NCBI RefSeq assembly: GCF_900104845.1
Contig: NZ_FNSR01000002.1
Location: 620,001 to 684,000, forward strand
Direction: 5' to 3'
From: Paraburkholderia caballeronis
GTDB lineage: Bacteria; Pseudomonadota; Gammaproteobacteria; Burkholderiales; Burkholderiaceae
Length of the DNA stretch: 64,000 nt
Shown: positions 18,015-26,610 of the stretch, in pieces
Position numbering within the stretch: the first letter of the stretch is position 1
Layout: each line of letters opens with the position of its first letter
Translations under genes and position numbers: made by a program
Notes under the pieces: model-generated
Database searches by the model: none
What the model was told of the DNA's origin: nothing
What the model saw: the letters and a program-made list of their open reading frames with translations, nothing else

Positions 18015-19055
18015 CTAACCCAGGAACTCGAAACACGCGCGCGCGGCGAACGCGATCCGCTCGCCGCCCACCTCGCCGCGCACGACGATCTCGCCGAACG
18101 TCTCGTTCAACCCGACGAGGCCGAACCCGTATTCGCGCGGCACGCTCACCTGCAACGCCGCGTCGATCCGGTAATCCAGATCGAGCCAGTCCGCGCCGTC
18201 GCGCGACGACACGGCGAAGCCGCGCGGCACCGTGACGACCGCGCCCGGCGCAACGAGGCACGTGGCGCCGGGCTCGCGCCGCACGTCGCCTTCGAAGCGG
18301 CCCTCGCGACGGCAACGCAACGCATGGCGCGTGAACACCTTCGCGAGCGTCGCGCCGCGCCACACGGCGAGCGTGTGTTCGAGGCTCACGTCGCCCTGGC
18401 GGTCGCTCGTGCGATCGAACACGAGCGTCGTGCGCGTGCTGGCCGCCGCGTGCCGCTCGTCCGCGCAGAAGCCCCATTCCCAGCCGAAGTCGTCGCCCCA
18501 GCGCCAGTGGCCCCAGTTGTGATCGTGATACGCGCACGCGTCGTCGAGCACGATGCGCTCGCGGCCGATGTCGATGGCGCCGCTCGCGTCCAGATGCGGG
18601 ACGATCAGCCAGTTCAGCCTGCCGCCGCCGAGCGGCGTGTCGTTCCACAGCAGCAGCGGATCGGTGCGCGGCGCAAAGCGCAGATCGATGTGCGCCGGCG
18701 TATCGGTCCGCTCGACTTGCAGCCGGTATTCGCCGTTCTCGAACGCGATCCGCGCCGGTCCCGACTCGAAGCGCAGCGAGCGCGCATCGAACCCGACCGC
18801 CGCCGCATCGAACCGATCGATGCCGCCATGCCAGCCTTCGCCGCGCCGATGACACAGCACGATCAGGTCCGCGTCGCCGCCGCCCGCGCGCGTCACGTCG
18901 CCGGCGACGCTCAGGTTCACGATCAGATCGGTGCCGCTTACCGTGTCGAGCACGTTGAAGTGATACCACTCCTTGTAGCTCGCGATGTCCGACTCGCCGC
19001 GCCGCGGCGGATGCGGCCGGTCGATCACGCCGAGCGCCGCGCGCAGATCGCTCAT
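18015..19055 (-). CDS. CrtC/AttH-like (lipocalin-type) protein
   Basis: This 346-residue all-beta protein carries the diagnostic block DDACAYHDHNWGHWRWGDDFG, with the clustered His and Trp residues of the CrtC (carotenoid 1,2-hydratase)/AttH superfamily, and a second similar barrel half in the C-terminus. Some members of this superfamily hydrate or cyclise isoprenoids; others are of unknown function. No signal peptide is visible, so it is probably cytosolic. It lies in the ispH operon near a polyprenyl synthase, suggesting it acts on an isoprenoid, but no carotenoid genes are present in the window. Confidence 0.8.
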   Translation of the reverse strand: MSDLRAALGVIDRPHPPRRGESDIASYKEWYHFNVLDTVSGTDLIVNLSVAGDVTRAGGGDADLIVLCHRRGEGWHGGIDRFDAAAVGFDARSLRFESGPARIAFENGEYRLQVERTDTPAHIDLRFAPRTDPLLLWNDTPLGGGRLNWLIVPHLDASGAIDIGRERIVLDDACAYHDHNWGHWRWGDDFGWEWGFCADERHAAASTRTTLVFDRTSDRQGDVSLEHTLAVWRGATLAKVFTRHALRCRREGRFEGDVRREPGATCLVAPGAVVTVPRGFAVSSRDGADWLDLDYRIDAALQVSVPREYGFGLVGLNETFGEIVVRGEVGGERIAFAARACFEFLG

Positions 19056-19073
19056 TGGCGGCTCGCCGCCGTG

Positions 19074-19310
19074 TCAGCGGAACAGCGACGACCCGCGGCC
19101 GTCGTCGGACTGCGCGCCGGCCGGGGTTCGCGCGCGCCGCGCAAACTCCGGCGGCACGGCGGACGACGCGATCTCCGGCATCACGCCGAGCACGTCCTCG
19201 GCCGTCGAGATCAGGCCGAGCAGCAGATACAGGAAGTTGTTGCGGCTCACGTAGAAGTCCTCGCGCAGCCCGTCGGGTCCCGCGTCGATCGTGTGCGGCG
19301 GTTGCTTCAT
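19074..19310 (-). CDS. Hypothetical small protein
   Basis: This is a 78-residue protein with a central hydrophobic stretch (NNFLYLLLGLISTAEDVLGV) that could be a membrane-associated helix, and a charged C-terminus. No family is recognised. Its start overlaps the stop of the preceding gene by 4 bases (19307-19310), so it is translationally coupled inside the operon that runs from ispH to the SCP2-like gene. Confidence 0.7.
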   Translation of the reverse strand: MKQPPHTIDAGPDGLREDFYVSRNNFLYLLLGLISTAEDVLGVMPEIASSAVPPEFARRARTPAGAQSDDGRGSSLFR

Positions 19311-19759
19311 CGGTGCTCCTTGTCGTTCTCGCTCATCATCTCCCACTCCGCGCCGATGCGGCTCAGTTCGCCGAGCAGCGTCGCGAGGTCGGTGTCCGCC
19401 AGTTCGCGCAGCACCGCGCCGAACAGCGCGCCCGGCGAATCGGGCAGCGGCTCCGCGTTGCGCAGATAGAAGTCCGCGTTCGCGTGATTCCACAGCAGCC
19501 AGCCGCGCTCGACCGCCGGCGATCCGGCGAGCAGCGCGGCCCAGCGCGCGCCGTCGGGGGTCGCCGCATAACGGCGACCTTCGTCGACCAGCGAGCGCGC
19601 CAGCGAACGCAGCGTCGTGCGCGTCGATTCGCCATGCTCCGCGATCAGGCCCAGCCACACGCCGATGCCGTCCAGCCCGGCAACCGCGCGCGCGAAGTAG
19701 TCGGCGCTCGCCGGCAACGGCTCCTCGACGACGATCAGCGGGACGGTGAGGTCGGTCAT
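19307..19759 (-). CDS. Hypothetical protein
   Basis: This 150-residue, mostly helical, acidic protein is of no recognised family. It lacks a signal peptide and membrane segments. It overlaps the upstream and downstream genes by 4 bases each. Such tight coupling suggests a stoichiometric complex with the adjacent Ig-like protein and the 78-residue protein; this is an inference from gene order. Confidence 0.7.
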   Translation of the reverse strand: MTDLTVPLIVVEEPLPASADYFARAVAGLDGIGVWLGLIAEHGESTRTTLRSLARSLVDEGRRYAATPDGARWAALLAGSPAVERGWLLWNHANADFYLRNAEPLPDSPGALFGAVLRELADTDLATLLGELSRIGAEWEMMSENDKEHR

Positions 19760-20730
19760 TTCCGCGTGCCGGTCTTTTTACGCGGAGGCGTCGTGCCCGT
19801 TGACGACGCGGATGCAGCCTTCGTTTTTCCCGGCGTTTTTTTCGCGGTCGTCGGGGCCTTCGCTTGTTTTGCCGCGCGCGTTGGCGTGGCCGGTTTCGCC
19901 GCCGACGTGCCGCGCCGGGATGCATCCGCATGCGCCACGGCCTTGCTGCGGGTTGCCGGCCGCTTCGGTCTGGTCGGCGGGAGGCTGACGTTCGCTGGCG
20001 TCGCGGCGTCTTCCGGTTCGGGTGCTTCGCCGATCAGGTCGACGGTTTCGCTGACGGCGGACGCGCCCGCCGCCGGCTGCGCCGTTTCGCGCGGCGCTTC
20101 CACCACCAGCCGCACGAGCAGTTGCGTCGCGTCGAGCCCGGTCAGCGTGATCGTCGCGAGATACGTGCTGCCGACCGTGAATCCCGGCGCGACGACGACG
20201 ATCAGTTCGACGCGCCCCTCCTGCCCCGGTTCGAGCCGCAGCAACGGCGGATCGAACGCGACCTCCGCGGACACGAACTCGCTGCCGCTCTCGCTGACGA
20301 ACGGCGTCATCTCGAAGCCGACCGCGATCGGCGTGGCACGGTTGTTCTCCAGCCTGAACGGCGCGCGCACGGTCGTGCCGAGCGGCACCGCAAGACGCAT
20401 CGTCGTCACCGTCGCGGCGCTGTCCGTCGGGGTCTGCTGCGCGACGCCGTTCAACTGGTCCGCGAGACGCTGGTTGAACGCGAGCGTCAGGTTGACCAGC
20501 GTTTCGTAGTAGTCGAGGTGTTCCTTCACGAGTTGCCGCAGCACGCCGTCGCTGTCGCTGCTCTCGCCCTGGCGCGCACGGCCGGCCAGTTCGATCAGTT
20601 GCCGCGACAGCAGCGCATTCGCTTCGAGGCTCTTCGCATCCGCGCGCACCTTGTTCGAAATGAGCCGCGAAATCTGGCCTCGCAACGCGGGATCGGCGAG
20701 CAGTTGCCGAAGTACGTTCAGATTGAGCAC
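19756..20730 (-). CDS. Ig-like-domain protein with basic Lys/Thr/Ala-rich tail
   Basis: This is a 324-residue protein with three parts. Residues 1-95 are helical. Residues ~105-215 form a probable Ig-like beta sandwich (APFRLENNRATPIAVGFEM, then LRLEPGQEGRVELIVVVAPG and TYLATITLTG). Residues ~250-324 form a disordered, histone-H1-like tail of Lys, Ala, Thr and Pro. No signal peptide is seen. The basic tail could bind nucleic acid or an acidic polymer. It overlaps the next gene by 4 bases and follows ispH by 64 bases. The function is unknown. Confidence 0.75.
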   Translation of the reverse strand: MLNLNVLRQLLADPALRGQISRLISNKVRADAKSLEANALLSRQLIELAGRARQGESSDSDGVLRQLVKEHLDYYETLVNLTLAFNQRLADQLNGVAQQTPTDSAATVTTMRLAVPLGTTVRAPFRLENNRATPIAVGFEMTPFVSESGSEFVSAEVAFDPPLLRLEPGQEGRVELIVVVAPGFTVGSTYLATITLTGLDATQLLVRLVVEAPRETAQPAAGASAVSETVDLIGEAPEPEDAATPANVSLPPTRPKRPATRSKAVAHADASRRGTSAAKPATPTRAAKQAKAPTTAKKTPGKTKAASASSTGTTPPRKKTGTRK

Positions 20731-20794
20731 GCGTTTGTCCTGTTGTGTTCCGGCTTATCCCGCGACTGTCGACGACCGCGCAACGCGCCGCGCT

Positions 20795-21766
20795 TCAGGT
20801 CTTCTGCATCGCGGCCCGGCGCGCGTCGAGCGCGTCCGCCAGCGCGCGCGGCGGCCGGAAATACTGATTCTCCGCTTCGCCCAGTTCCTCTTCGACGAGC
20901 CCCGGCCACCACTGGCGAAAGCGCGCGAGCAGCCGCTGCACCAGCACCTCCGGCACCGACGCGCCCGCGGTCACGCCGACCGTGTTCACGCCGTCGAACC
21001 ATCGCCCCTCGACGCCCGCGTCGTCGTCGACCAGATGCGCGGCGACGCCGCCCGCGCTCGCGACCTCGCACAGCCGCAGCGAATTCGAACTGTTGCGCGC
21101 GCCGAGCACGATCACGGTGTCGCACAACTGCGCGAGCCGTTGCACCGCGAGTTGCCGGTTCTGCGTCGCATAACAGATGTCGTCGCCATGCGGGCCGCGC
21201 AGATCGGCGAAGCGGCCGCGCAGCACGTTGATCACGCGCTCGGTGTCGGCGTGCGCGAGCGTGGTCTGCGTGACGTATGCGACGCCGCGCGCCGCGTCGA
21301 TCGGCATGGCCGCCGCCTGCGCCTCGTTCTCGACGACCGCGATCCGCTCGCGCGCGCCGCGCGGATAGTGGCCTAGCGTGCCGACCACTTCCGGATGACC
21401 GAGATGGCCGATCACGAACACCGCGCGCCCCGCCAGCCCGTGCTGCTCGACTTCGAGATGCACCTTCGTGACGAGCGGACAGGTCGCGTCGAGCGCATCG
21501 AGACCGCGCCGTTCGGCGTCGTCGTACACCTCGCGCGCGACGCCGTGCGCGCTGAAGATCACGTGCGCGCCGTCCGGCACTTCATCGAGCGTATCGACGA
21601 ACACCGCGCCGCGCGCGCGCAGGCGCTCGACCACGTAGCGGTTATGCACGATCTCGTGGCGAACATAGACCGGCGCGCCGAACAGTTCGAGCGCCATCTC
21701 GACCACCTTGATCGCACGCTCGACGCCCGCGCAGAAACCGCGCGGATTGGCCAGCACGATCTTCAT
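20795..21766 (-). CDS. ispH: 4-hydroxy-3-methylbut-2-enyl diphosphate reductase
   Basis: This 323-residue protein is IspH, the last enzyme of the MEP pathway, which makes IPP and DMAPP with a [4Fe-4S] cluster. The three cluster cysteines are in NPRGFCAGV (Cys12), DATCPLVTKVH and DICYATQNRQ, and the active-site Glu and His motifs are intact (HEIVHNRYVVE, FSAHGVA). The start ATG 21766 has GGGAG upstream. Burkholderiaceae usually encode a housekeeping ispH elsewhere, so this copy within an isoprenoid/lipid cluster may be a dedicated paralogue; that needs the rest of the genome. It begins a six-gene minus-strand run. Confidence 0.93.
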   Translation of the reverse strand: MKIVLANPRGFCAGVERAIKVVEMALELFGAPVYVRHEIVHNRYVVERLRARGAVFVDTLDEVPDGAHVIFSAHGVAREVYDDAERRGLDALDATCPLVTKVHLEVEQHGLAGRAVFVIGHLGHPEVVGTLGHYPRGARERIAVVENEAQAAAMPIDAARGVAYVTQTTLAHADTERVINVLRGRFADLRGPHGDDICYATQNRQLAVQRLAQLCDTVIVLGARNSSNSLRLCEVASAGGVAAHLVDDDAGVEGRWFDGVNTVGVTAGASVPEVLVQRLLARFRQWWPGLVEEELGEAENQYFRPPRALADALDARRAAMQKT

Positions 21767-21851
21767 CTGCCGCTCCCTGCTCGCACTTCGGACAACCAAC
21801 GCCGCGACGCCGCGGTTGTTCGCGACCGGCCGCCGTGGCACACTGCGCCGC

Positions 21852-22121
21852 ATGGACGCGCAATCCCAGCCGGCCCCGCCGCTACCGCAAACCGTGTTCG
21901 ACATCGTCGCGATGGTGCTGCGCTGCGATGCCGCGTCGCTGTCGTCGACGACCCATCTGTTCAACGACCTGCACGTCGATTCGCTGAACGCGCTCGAAAT
22001 CCTGATCGAACTCGAAGACGCATTCGCGATCGAGATCGGCACCGACGACGCAAAAAAAATGCAGACGCTCGCCGACGTCGTCGCGCTCGTCACGCGGATG
22101 CGCGCGCAGCCGGCGCAGTGA
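21852..22121 (+). CDS. Acyl carrier protein
   Basis: This is an 89-residue protein with the phosphopantetheine site LHVDSLNALEILIELEDAF, where Ser in DSL is the attachment residue. Its helical pattern is typical of ACPs. It is divergent from ispH (85-base spacer) and converges on the Cys-rich gene. There is no ketosynthase or ligase adjacent, so this is a specialised ACP, possibly donating acyl groups to the nearby acyltransferase. Its partner is inferred. Confidence 0.85.
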   Translation: MDAQSQPAPPLPQTVFDIVAMVLRCDAASLSSTTHLFNDLHVDSLNALEILIELEDAFAIEIGTDDAKKMQTLADVVALVTRMRAQPAQ

Positions 22122-22139
22122 GCGCCGCCGATGCGCGCG

Positions 22140-22922
22140 TCAGCAACAGCAGCAACCGCAATGAATCTGGAACGGGCCGCAGTCGAGCGGCAACAGCGCG
22201 AGCGCGATGCGGATCGGCCGGATCTCGCAGCCCAGCACCGTCAGGTCCGCGTAGAACACTCGGCAGTCGTCCACGTCCACCGGCTCGCGCTGGTTGGCGG
22301 CCAGCGACGACGACACGATCAGCAGCGCCTGCTTCGAGCCGCACGGCGGCAACTCGATCGCGCCTTCCTTCGGCAGCAGTTCGGCCTGCACCGTCGGCGC
22401 GGGCGAGCCGCCGCGCGAACTCCATTCGCCGAGCTTCAGTTCGACCTTGCGTTCGCGCCGTCGCGGGTTGTCGATCGACAGCGGCACGATCCGGCGTTCG
22501 CCGACCCGCGCATAGACGATCAGGTCCGCGTCGACGATGCAGCACTGGCAATGACAGGTGTCGCGCCCGCAGTCGCAATCGCAATCACAACCGCAGTCCT
22601 GGTACGATGCGTGGCGCTGCGTAGCCGGATCGCCCTGGCGCCAGCCGCCGCGCGCGCGTTGCGGCGCGCTGCGCATCGTCGCGCCGCCGAACGACGCGCC
22701 GCCGAACGAATCGGTGAGATTCGTCGCGGCCTGGCGCAAGCCGTCGAGGATCGGCGCGGCAACGCCTTCGTTGATGAGACGCAGCAGGTCGGATACGCCG
22801 CCCGACAGGTTCGCGGACGACGCGCCGGCCGAGCCGGTCGAGAACGCGCCGCCCGCGCCGGCCGCGACGGTCGGCATGCTGAACGCCGACGGCTGGCCGG
22901 CGTACGACTGAAAATAGTTCAC
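22140..22922 (-). CDS. Cys-rich protein with Ig-like C-terminal region
   Basis: This is a 260-residue protein. Residues 1-105 are Gly/Ala/Ser-rich. Residues ~109-127 form a dense alternating cluster (CGCDCDCDCGRDTCHCQCC). The rest looks like a beta sandwich (IVPLSIDNPRRRERKVELKL, then AIELPPCGSKQALLIVSSSL), and the protein ends in CGCCCC. Its ~17 cysteines resemble a metallothionein-like or disulfide-rich module. No signal peptide is seen. Its ATG overlaps the upstream gene by 4 bases. I know no family for it. Confidence 0.75.
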   Translation of the reverse strand: MNYFQSYAGQPSAFSMPTVAAGAGGAFSTGSAGASSANLSGGVSDLLRLINEGVAAPILDGLRQAATNLTDSFGGASFGGATMRSAPQRARGGWRQGDPATQRHASYQDCGCDCDCDCGRDTCHCQCCIVDADLIVYARVGERRIVPLSIDNPRRRERKVELKLGEWSSRGGSPAPTVQAELLPKEGAIELPPCGSKQALLIVSSSLAANQREPVDVDDCRVFYADLTVLGCEIRPIRIALALLPLDCGPFQIHCGCCCC

Positions 22923-23755
22923 TTCCCTCTCCTCGTGGCCTTTTCGAGGCCGGTCGGCGCGATCAGGAAACGGATGCTCTCGTCATAGAGGAATCCCACC
23001 GCCGAATAACGCGTGCGCGGGTCCAGCGTGTCGGGCACGCGCACTCTCAATTCGACGGCGATGCTGTGTCCGCTCGCCAGTTCGATCGGCGCGCCTTCGA
23101 CGTCGACCCACAACAGGCCCATTTCCTCGAAGTGCTTCTTGCCTTGCCGCAGCCACGCGTTGAACCACTGCTGCGGCAACGTCACCGTTTCGTCGGCGTC
23201 GCGCAGCGTGCCGCGCAACGTGCGGCACACGATCAGTTCGTCGTCGAGCGCGATCGGGCCGAGGTTGCCGATGACGAGCGGCACGTTGCCCGCGTTCGTG
23301 AACACGGCCGTCTTCGTCACGCGTTTGCCCGGCTGGTTCTCGACCACGATTTCGGCCGGCTGCACGTCGAGCTGCACATGCTCGGTCACGTGCAGCTCGA
23401 CCGGATACCGATGCGCGCCGACCTGCAACGACGCGCGATAGCTGCCCGGCGGCGTGTGCGGATCGATCGACGCGCGCACCGGCACGAACGAATGCTGGCC
23501 CGGCGCGAGGATCGCGGGAATCGAGACGGCAAGATCGGGCGCGATGGACGGGGCATCGGTTTCCTTGTCGCCGGTTGCGGCGCTGCGTGTGCGCGCGGCG
23601 GGCAGCCCGCATAACCGCGCGTCGCGAACCACGACGCGCGCTTCGCCGGGATTGTGCAGGCGCACCGTGCCTTTCAGCCTGCGCGGACCGCCGGCGAGCA
23701 CGATCGGCGCGTCGTCGTGATGATCGACCACTGAGTATTCGGGCAACACCCGCAC
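22919..23755 (-). CDS. Double Ig-like-domain protein of unknown function
   Basis: This 278-residue protein is rich in beta strands. A first sandwich covers about 20-130 (GTVRLHNPGEARVVVRDARL, then IDPHTPPGSYRASLQVG) and a second covers about 130-260 (TKTAVFTNAGNVPLVIGNLG). The pattern is like cytosolic Ig/NPCBM-type accessory domains. It begins with GTG 23755, set by AAGGAGG 6 to 7 bases upstream. It is the middle gene of a three-gene operon with the Cys-rich gene downstream (4-base overlap) and the Asn/Ser/Thr-rich gene upstream (79-base gap). Confidence 0.7.
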   Translation of the reverse strand: MRVLPEYSVVDHHDDAPIVLAGGPRRLKGTVRLHNPGEARVVVRDARLCGLPAARTRSAATGDKETDAPSIAPDLAVSIPAILAPGQHSFVPVRASIDPHTPPGSYRASLQVGAHRYPVELHVTEHVQLDVQPAEIVVENQPGKRVTKTAVFTNAGNVPLVIGNLGPIALDDELIVCRTLRGTLRDADETVTLPQQWFNAWLRQGKKHFEEMGLLWVDVEGAPIELASGHSIAVELRVRVPDTLDPRTRYSAVGFLYDESIRFLIAPTGLEKATRRGK

Positions 23756-23834
23756 GACCCCCTCCTTGCGCGACCCGGTGACCGCCGCTCGTGGATGCGC
23801 CGCGTCAGCATCGACCGCGCGCCCCGCATCGACG

Positions 23835-24362
23835 CTAATCCGACAGATGGATGCGCACGCCGTCGCCGTCGAGATCGCTGTCGACGTGCGCGTGCTGCGC
23901 CGGTCCGCACGCGTGGTCGCCGCCGACGACGAACGGCCGCCGGCCCATATCCTCGATCAACGTCTTTTGTTCAGATGAATAGTTGAAGCCCACCACTTCG
24001 ACGCCGAACAGCGTGAGCGCGAAATGCTGTTGCTGCGGCTTGCAGATTTTGGTGGAAGGGAAACGCTCCAGCCCGAGCTTCAGACACAGATCGACCTGCA
24101 ACGGCTTCAGGTCCATCTCCAGTTGCGTGCGCGCATCCGAGCGCGTATCGGTTTTCAGCTTGATGTCGTCGAGGCCGAGCACCTGAAGTTGCGCGGTGGC
24201 TTTCGAATCGATCGTGTTGGTGGAATTCGACGTGATGTCGTTATCAGACGTCGAGTTGATCGTTGCGTTGGTGTTCGCGTCGACGATGCTGTTCGACGTG
24301 CTCGTGACATCGATCGAACCGCTTCCGCCGCCGCCCTTGCCCCCCTTTCCGCCGCCGCCCAT
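23835..24362 (-). CDS. Gly-rich and Asn/Ser/Thr-rich protein of unknown function
   Basis: This is a 175-residue protein. Residues 1-16 are Gly/Lys only. Residues ~17-58 are a low-complexity series of I/V-D/N-x-T/S steps (SIVDANTNATINSTSDNDIT and following) that could form a beta-solenoid or amyloid-like ladder. The C-terminal ~110 residues are mixed, with a Cys pair (DLCLKL, TKICKP) and an acidic DSDLDGDGV stretch that resembles a Ca-binding loop. It is the first gene of the operon leading to the two Ig-like proteins. No family is recognised. Confidence 0.65.
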   Translation of the reverse strand: MGGGGKGGKGGGGSGSIDVTSTSNSIVDANTNATINSTSDNDITSNSTNTIDSKATAQLQVLGLDDIKLKTDTRSDARTQLEMDLKPLQVDLCLKLGLERFPSTKICKPQQQHFALTLFGVEVVGFNYSSEQKTLIEDMGRRPFVVGGDHACGPAQHAHVDSDLDGDGVRIHLSD

Positions 24363-24698
24363 GACGTCCTCACTGAACGCGTTCGACCTTGCTACAATAA
24401 AGCAGAGCTAAACAGGCAAGTCAAGGCGGAACACGGCTCGCTTCGCGGTTCGCAAGGCCGCACGCAGCGCGCCTCTCATGGCATGCAAGCCGATCCTCGC
24501 GATTCACGATGAGCGTGCAACGTTCGTCGCATGCACAGGTGCGACGCCGCACCGTCGCACGATACGATCGCAATCGATTCACGTCTCTTTGTAGCACCCG
24601 CTCAAAAGAATCCGGCAACGCGCATCCACCTGAATGCGGCGGTCGCCGTCCTCGCAACTCGCAGCGACACGTACCGTAGTCCGGCGGAGGATCGTGCG
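24363..24698. other. Intergenic region between divergent genes
   Basis: This 336-base region separates the Asn/Ser/Thr-rich gene (minus) and the radical SAM gene (plus). The left part (24,390-24,415) is AT-rich and presumably holds the minus-strand promoter. GGCGGAGGAT near 24,682-24,691 is the ribosome-binding site of the plus-strand gene. I see no further gene. Confidence 0.4.
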
Positions 24699-26309
24699 AT
24701 GAGCAAACGCCTGTACCTGATCAATCCGCGCTCGGTGCTGCCCGGTTATTTCGGAACCGAAGTATTCGACGCATGGGGCTTCGCGCCCGCCGTCGGCATC
24801 GCGGACCTCGCGACCGCGACCGTCGCCGCACTCGCGCCGGATGACTGGGCCGTGACGATCTGCGACGAACATCTCGAACCGGTCGATTTCGAATGCGACA
24901 CGGACTTCGTCGGCATCACCGGCAAGGTCACGCAGGCGCCGCGTCTGATCGCGATCGCCGCCGAGTTCAGGCGGCGCGGCAAGACGGTGATCGTCGGCGG
25001 CCCATACGCGTCGCTCGCGCCGCAGATGCTGCGGGACCATGCGGACATTCTCGTCTGCGGCGAACTGGAAGCGCTTGCTGCGACGCTGTTCGCCGATCTC
25101 GAACGCGGCACGTGGCAAGCCGAATATCACGCGGCGAAACCCGACCTCGCAGATTCGCCGCAGCCCCGCTGGGATCTGTATCCGAACGATCGCGCGCTGA
25201 TCGGCTGCGTGCAGACGTCGCGCGGCTGTCCGTTCGAATGCGAGTTCTGCGACGTGATCGCCTACCTCGGGCGGCATCAGCGACACAAGCCGATCGAACA
25301 CGTGCTCGCGGAACTCGATGCGCTGTATGCGCTCGGTTATCGCAGCGTGTTTCTTGCGGACGACAACTTCACCGTGTATCGCCGCCGCGCGCGCGAACTG
25401 CTGATCGCGCTGCGCGACTGGAATCGAAGGCAGGCCCGCGGACCGCTCGTGTTCGGCACGCAGGTGTCGATCGACGTCGCGCGCGACCCGGAGCTGGTCG
25501 CGCTGTGCGCGGACGCGGGCATCGAATGGGTGTTCGTCGGACTGGAAACGCCGAACGAGGCGAGCCTGAAGGAGTGTCACAAGGCACAGAACGTCGGCGT
25601 CGATCTGCTCGCGCAGGTGGACGTGCTGCTCGCGCATGGGATCGCGGTGTCGGGCGGGATGATCGTCGGCTTCGATCACGACGGGCCGGATATCTTCGCG
25701 CGACAGTATGCGTTCGCGATGGCGTCGCCGATACCGGTGTTTTCGCTCGGCTCGCTCGTTGCGCCAATGGCCACAGGGCTGCATCGCCGCTTGCGCGACG
25801 CGGGACGATTGATCGAAGGGCCGGCCGAGATCGCCGGCGCGCCATGGGATACGAACATCGTGCCGATGCGGATGACCCGCAGCGAACTGCTCGACGGACT
25901 GCGGCTGCTCTGCAACGGCCTCTATCGGCCGGCCGAATTCGGCGAACGCGTGCTGACGATGATCGCGCGACTCGCGCCTCATCCACTGCATGCGGCGATT
26001 CACGCGCAACATGTGCCGCGCGCGGTCGATACCGACGCGATGGTCGTCGTGAAGCGGCTCGCGAAGCTCGGCGACGATGAAGCCCAGATGGTGAAGGCGG
26101 TGCTGCGTGCGATGGCGAGGCGGCCGCATACCGGGCGCGCGGCGATGACCGCGCTGTTGCGGTATGCGCAGGTCAGGCATATGTACGATGCCGGGAATTA
26201 TTGGGAACCGCGGGCGGTAATGGAGGCGGGACCGGCAGAAGAGGCGGCGGTGATGCCGAGGTCTGAGATGATCGCCCGATCCCCGGTCCCGCACGTGATG
26301 AGGCGTTGA
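24699..26309 (+). CDS. B12-binding-type radical SAM protein
   Basis: This is a protein of about 536 residues. Residues 1-165 form a cobalamin-binding-like Rossmann domain. The radical SAM centre is RGCPFECEFCD (CxxxCxxC) near residue 175, followed by the SAM barrel and a helical C-terminal part of the DUF4070 type. Members of this class methylate or rearrange unactivated carbons; the hopanoid methylase HpnP is a relative, but I cannot assign that reaction. The start ATG 24699 is set by GGAGG. It is unlinked to a maturase but adjoins the isoprenoid/lipid cluster, so a lipid substrate is possible. Confidence 0.88.
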   Translation: MSKRLYLINPRSVLPGYFGTEVFDAWGFAPAVGIADLATATVAALAPDDWAVTICDEHLEPVDFECDTDFVGITGKVTQAPRLIAIAAEFRRRGKTVIVGGPYASLAPQMLRDHADILVCGELEALAATLFADLERGTWQAEYHAAKPDLADSPQPRWDLYPNDRALIGCVQTSRGCPFECEFCDVIAYLGRHQRHKPIEHVLAELDALYALGYRSVFLADDNFTVYRRRARELLIALRDWNRRQARGPLVFGTQVSIDVARDPELVALCADAGIEWVFVGLETPNEASLKECHKAQNVGVDLLAQVDVLLAHGIAVSGGMIVGFDHDGPDIFARQYAFAMASPIPVFSLGSLVAPMATGLHRRLRDAGRLIEGPAEIAGAPWDTNIVPMRMTRSELLDGLRLLCNGLYRPAEFGERVLTMIARLAPHPLHAAIHAQHVPRAVDTDAMVVVKRLAKLGDDEAQMVKAVLRAMARRPHTGRAAMTALLRYAQVRHMYDAGNYWEPRAVMEAGPAEEAAVMPRSEMIARSPVPHVMRR

Positions 26310-26610
26310 ATCGGATCACTCGCGATCCGCCGGTCTGCTCCACCCGCTCCCGCAAGCCCGGCATCGCGAAATCGGGAAACGCGCGCAGTTTCAACGGCAG
26401 CGCCAACTCGAACACCTGCAGCACGGTGCGAGGCACGTCGTCGCGCACCGCGTCCGCAGCCCGACGCCCGATGCTCGCAAAAGCAGCCATGTCGCGGAAA
26501 TGCCGCAGATATGCGCAGCCTTAAAGACGCTTTTGCAAAACGCAAGTAATATCCCAGTGAAAAATAAATGCAGCAGTTGAACTGCCAATATAAAAACGGG
26601 GATTACGAGC
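26310..26610. other. Intergenic region with a possible decayed fragment
   Basis: A minus-strand reading at 26,320-26,490 (protein-like AAFASIGRRAADAVRDDVPR) has normal composition but no recognisable family, and it runs out into the end of the radical SAM gene. I treat it as a possible remnant only. The last ~80 bases are AT-rich and probably contain the promoter of the next small gene. Confidence 0.3.

Noticed and set aside
24699..26309. Assignment of the radical SAM gene as the hopanoid methylase HpnP.
   Set aside because: The domain type is related but no hopanoid genes are adjacent and motifs do not separate it from other members.
26173..26490. Minus-strand 105-residue frame with protein-like N-terminal half.
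   Set aside because: There is no ribosome-binding site or family, the second half is Pro-rich antisense of the radical SAM gene, and it may only be a remnant.
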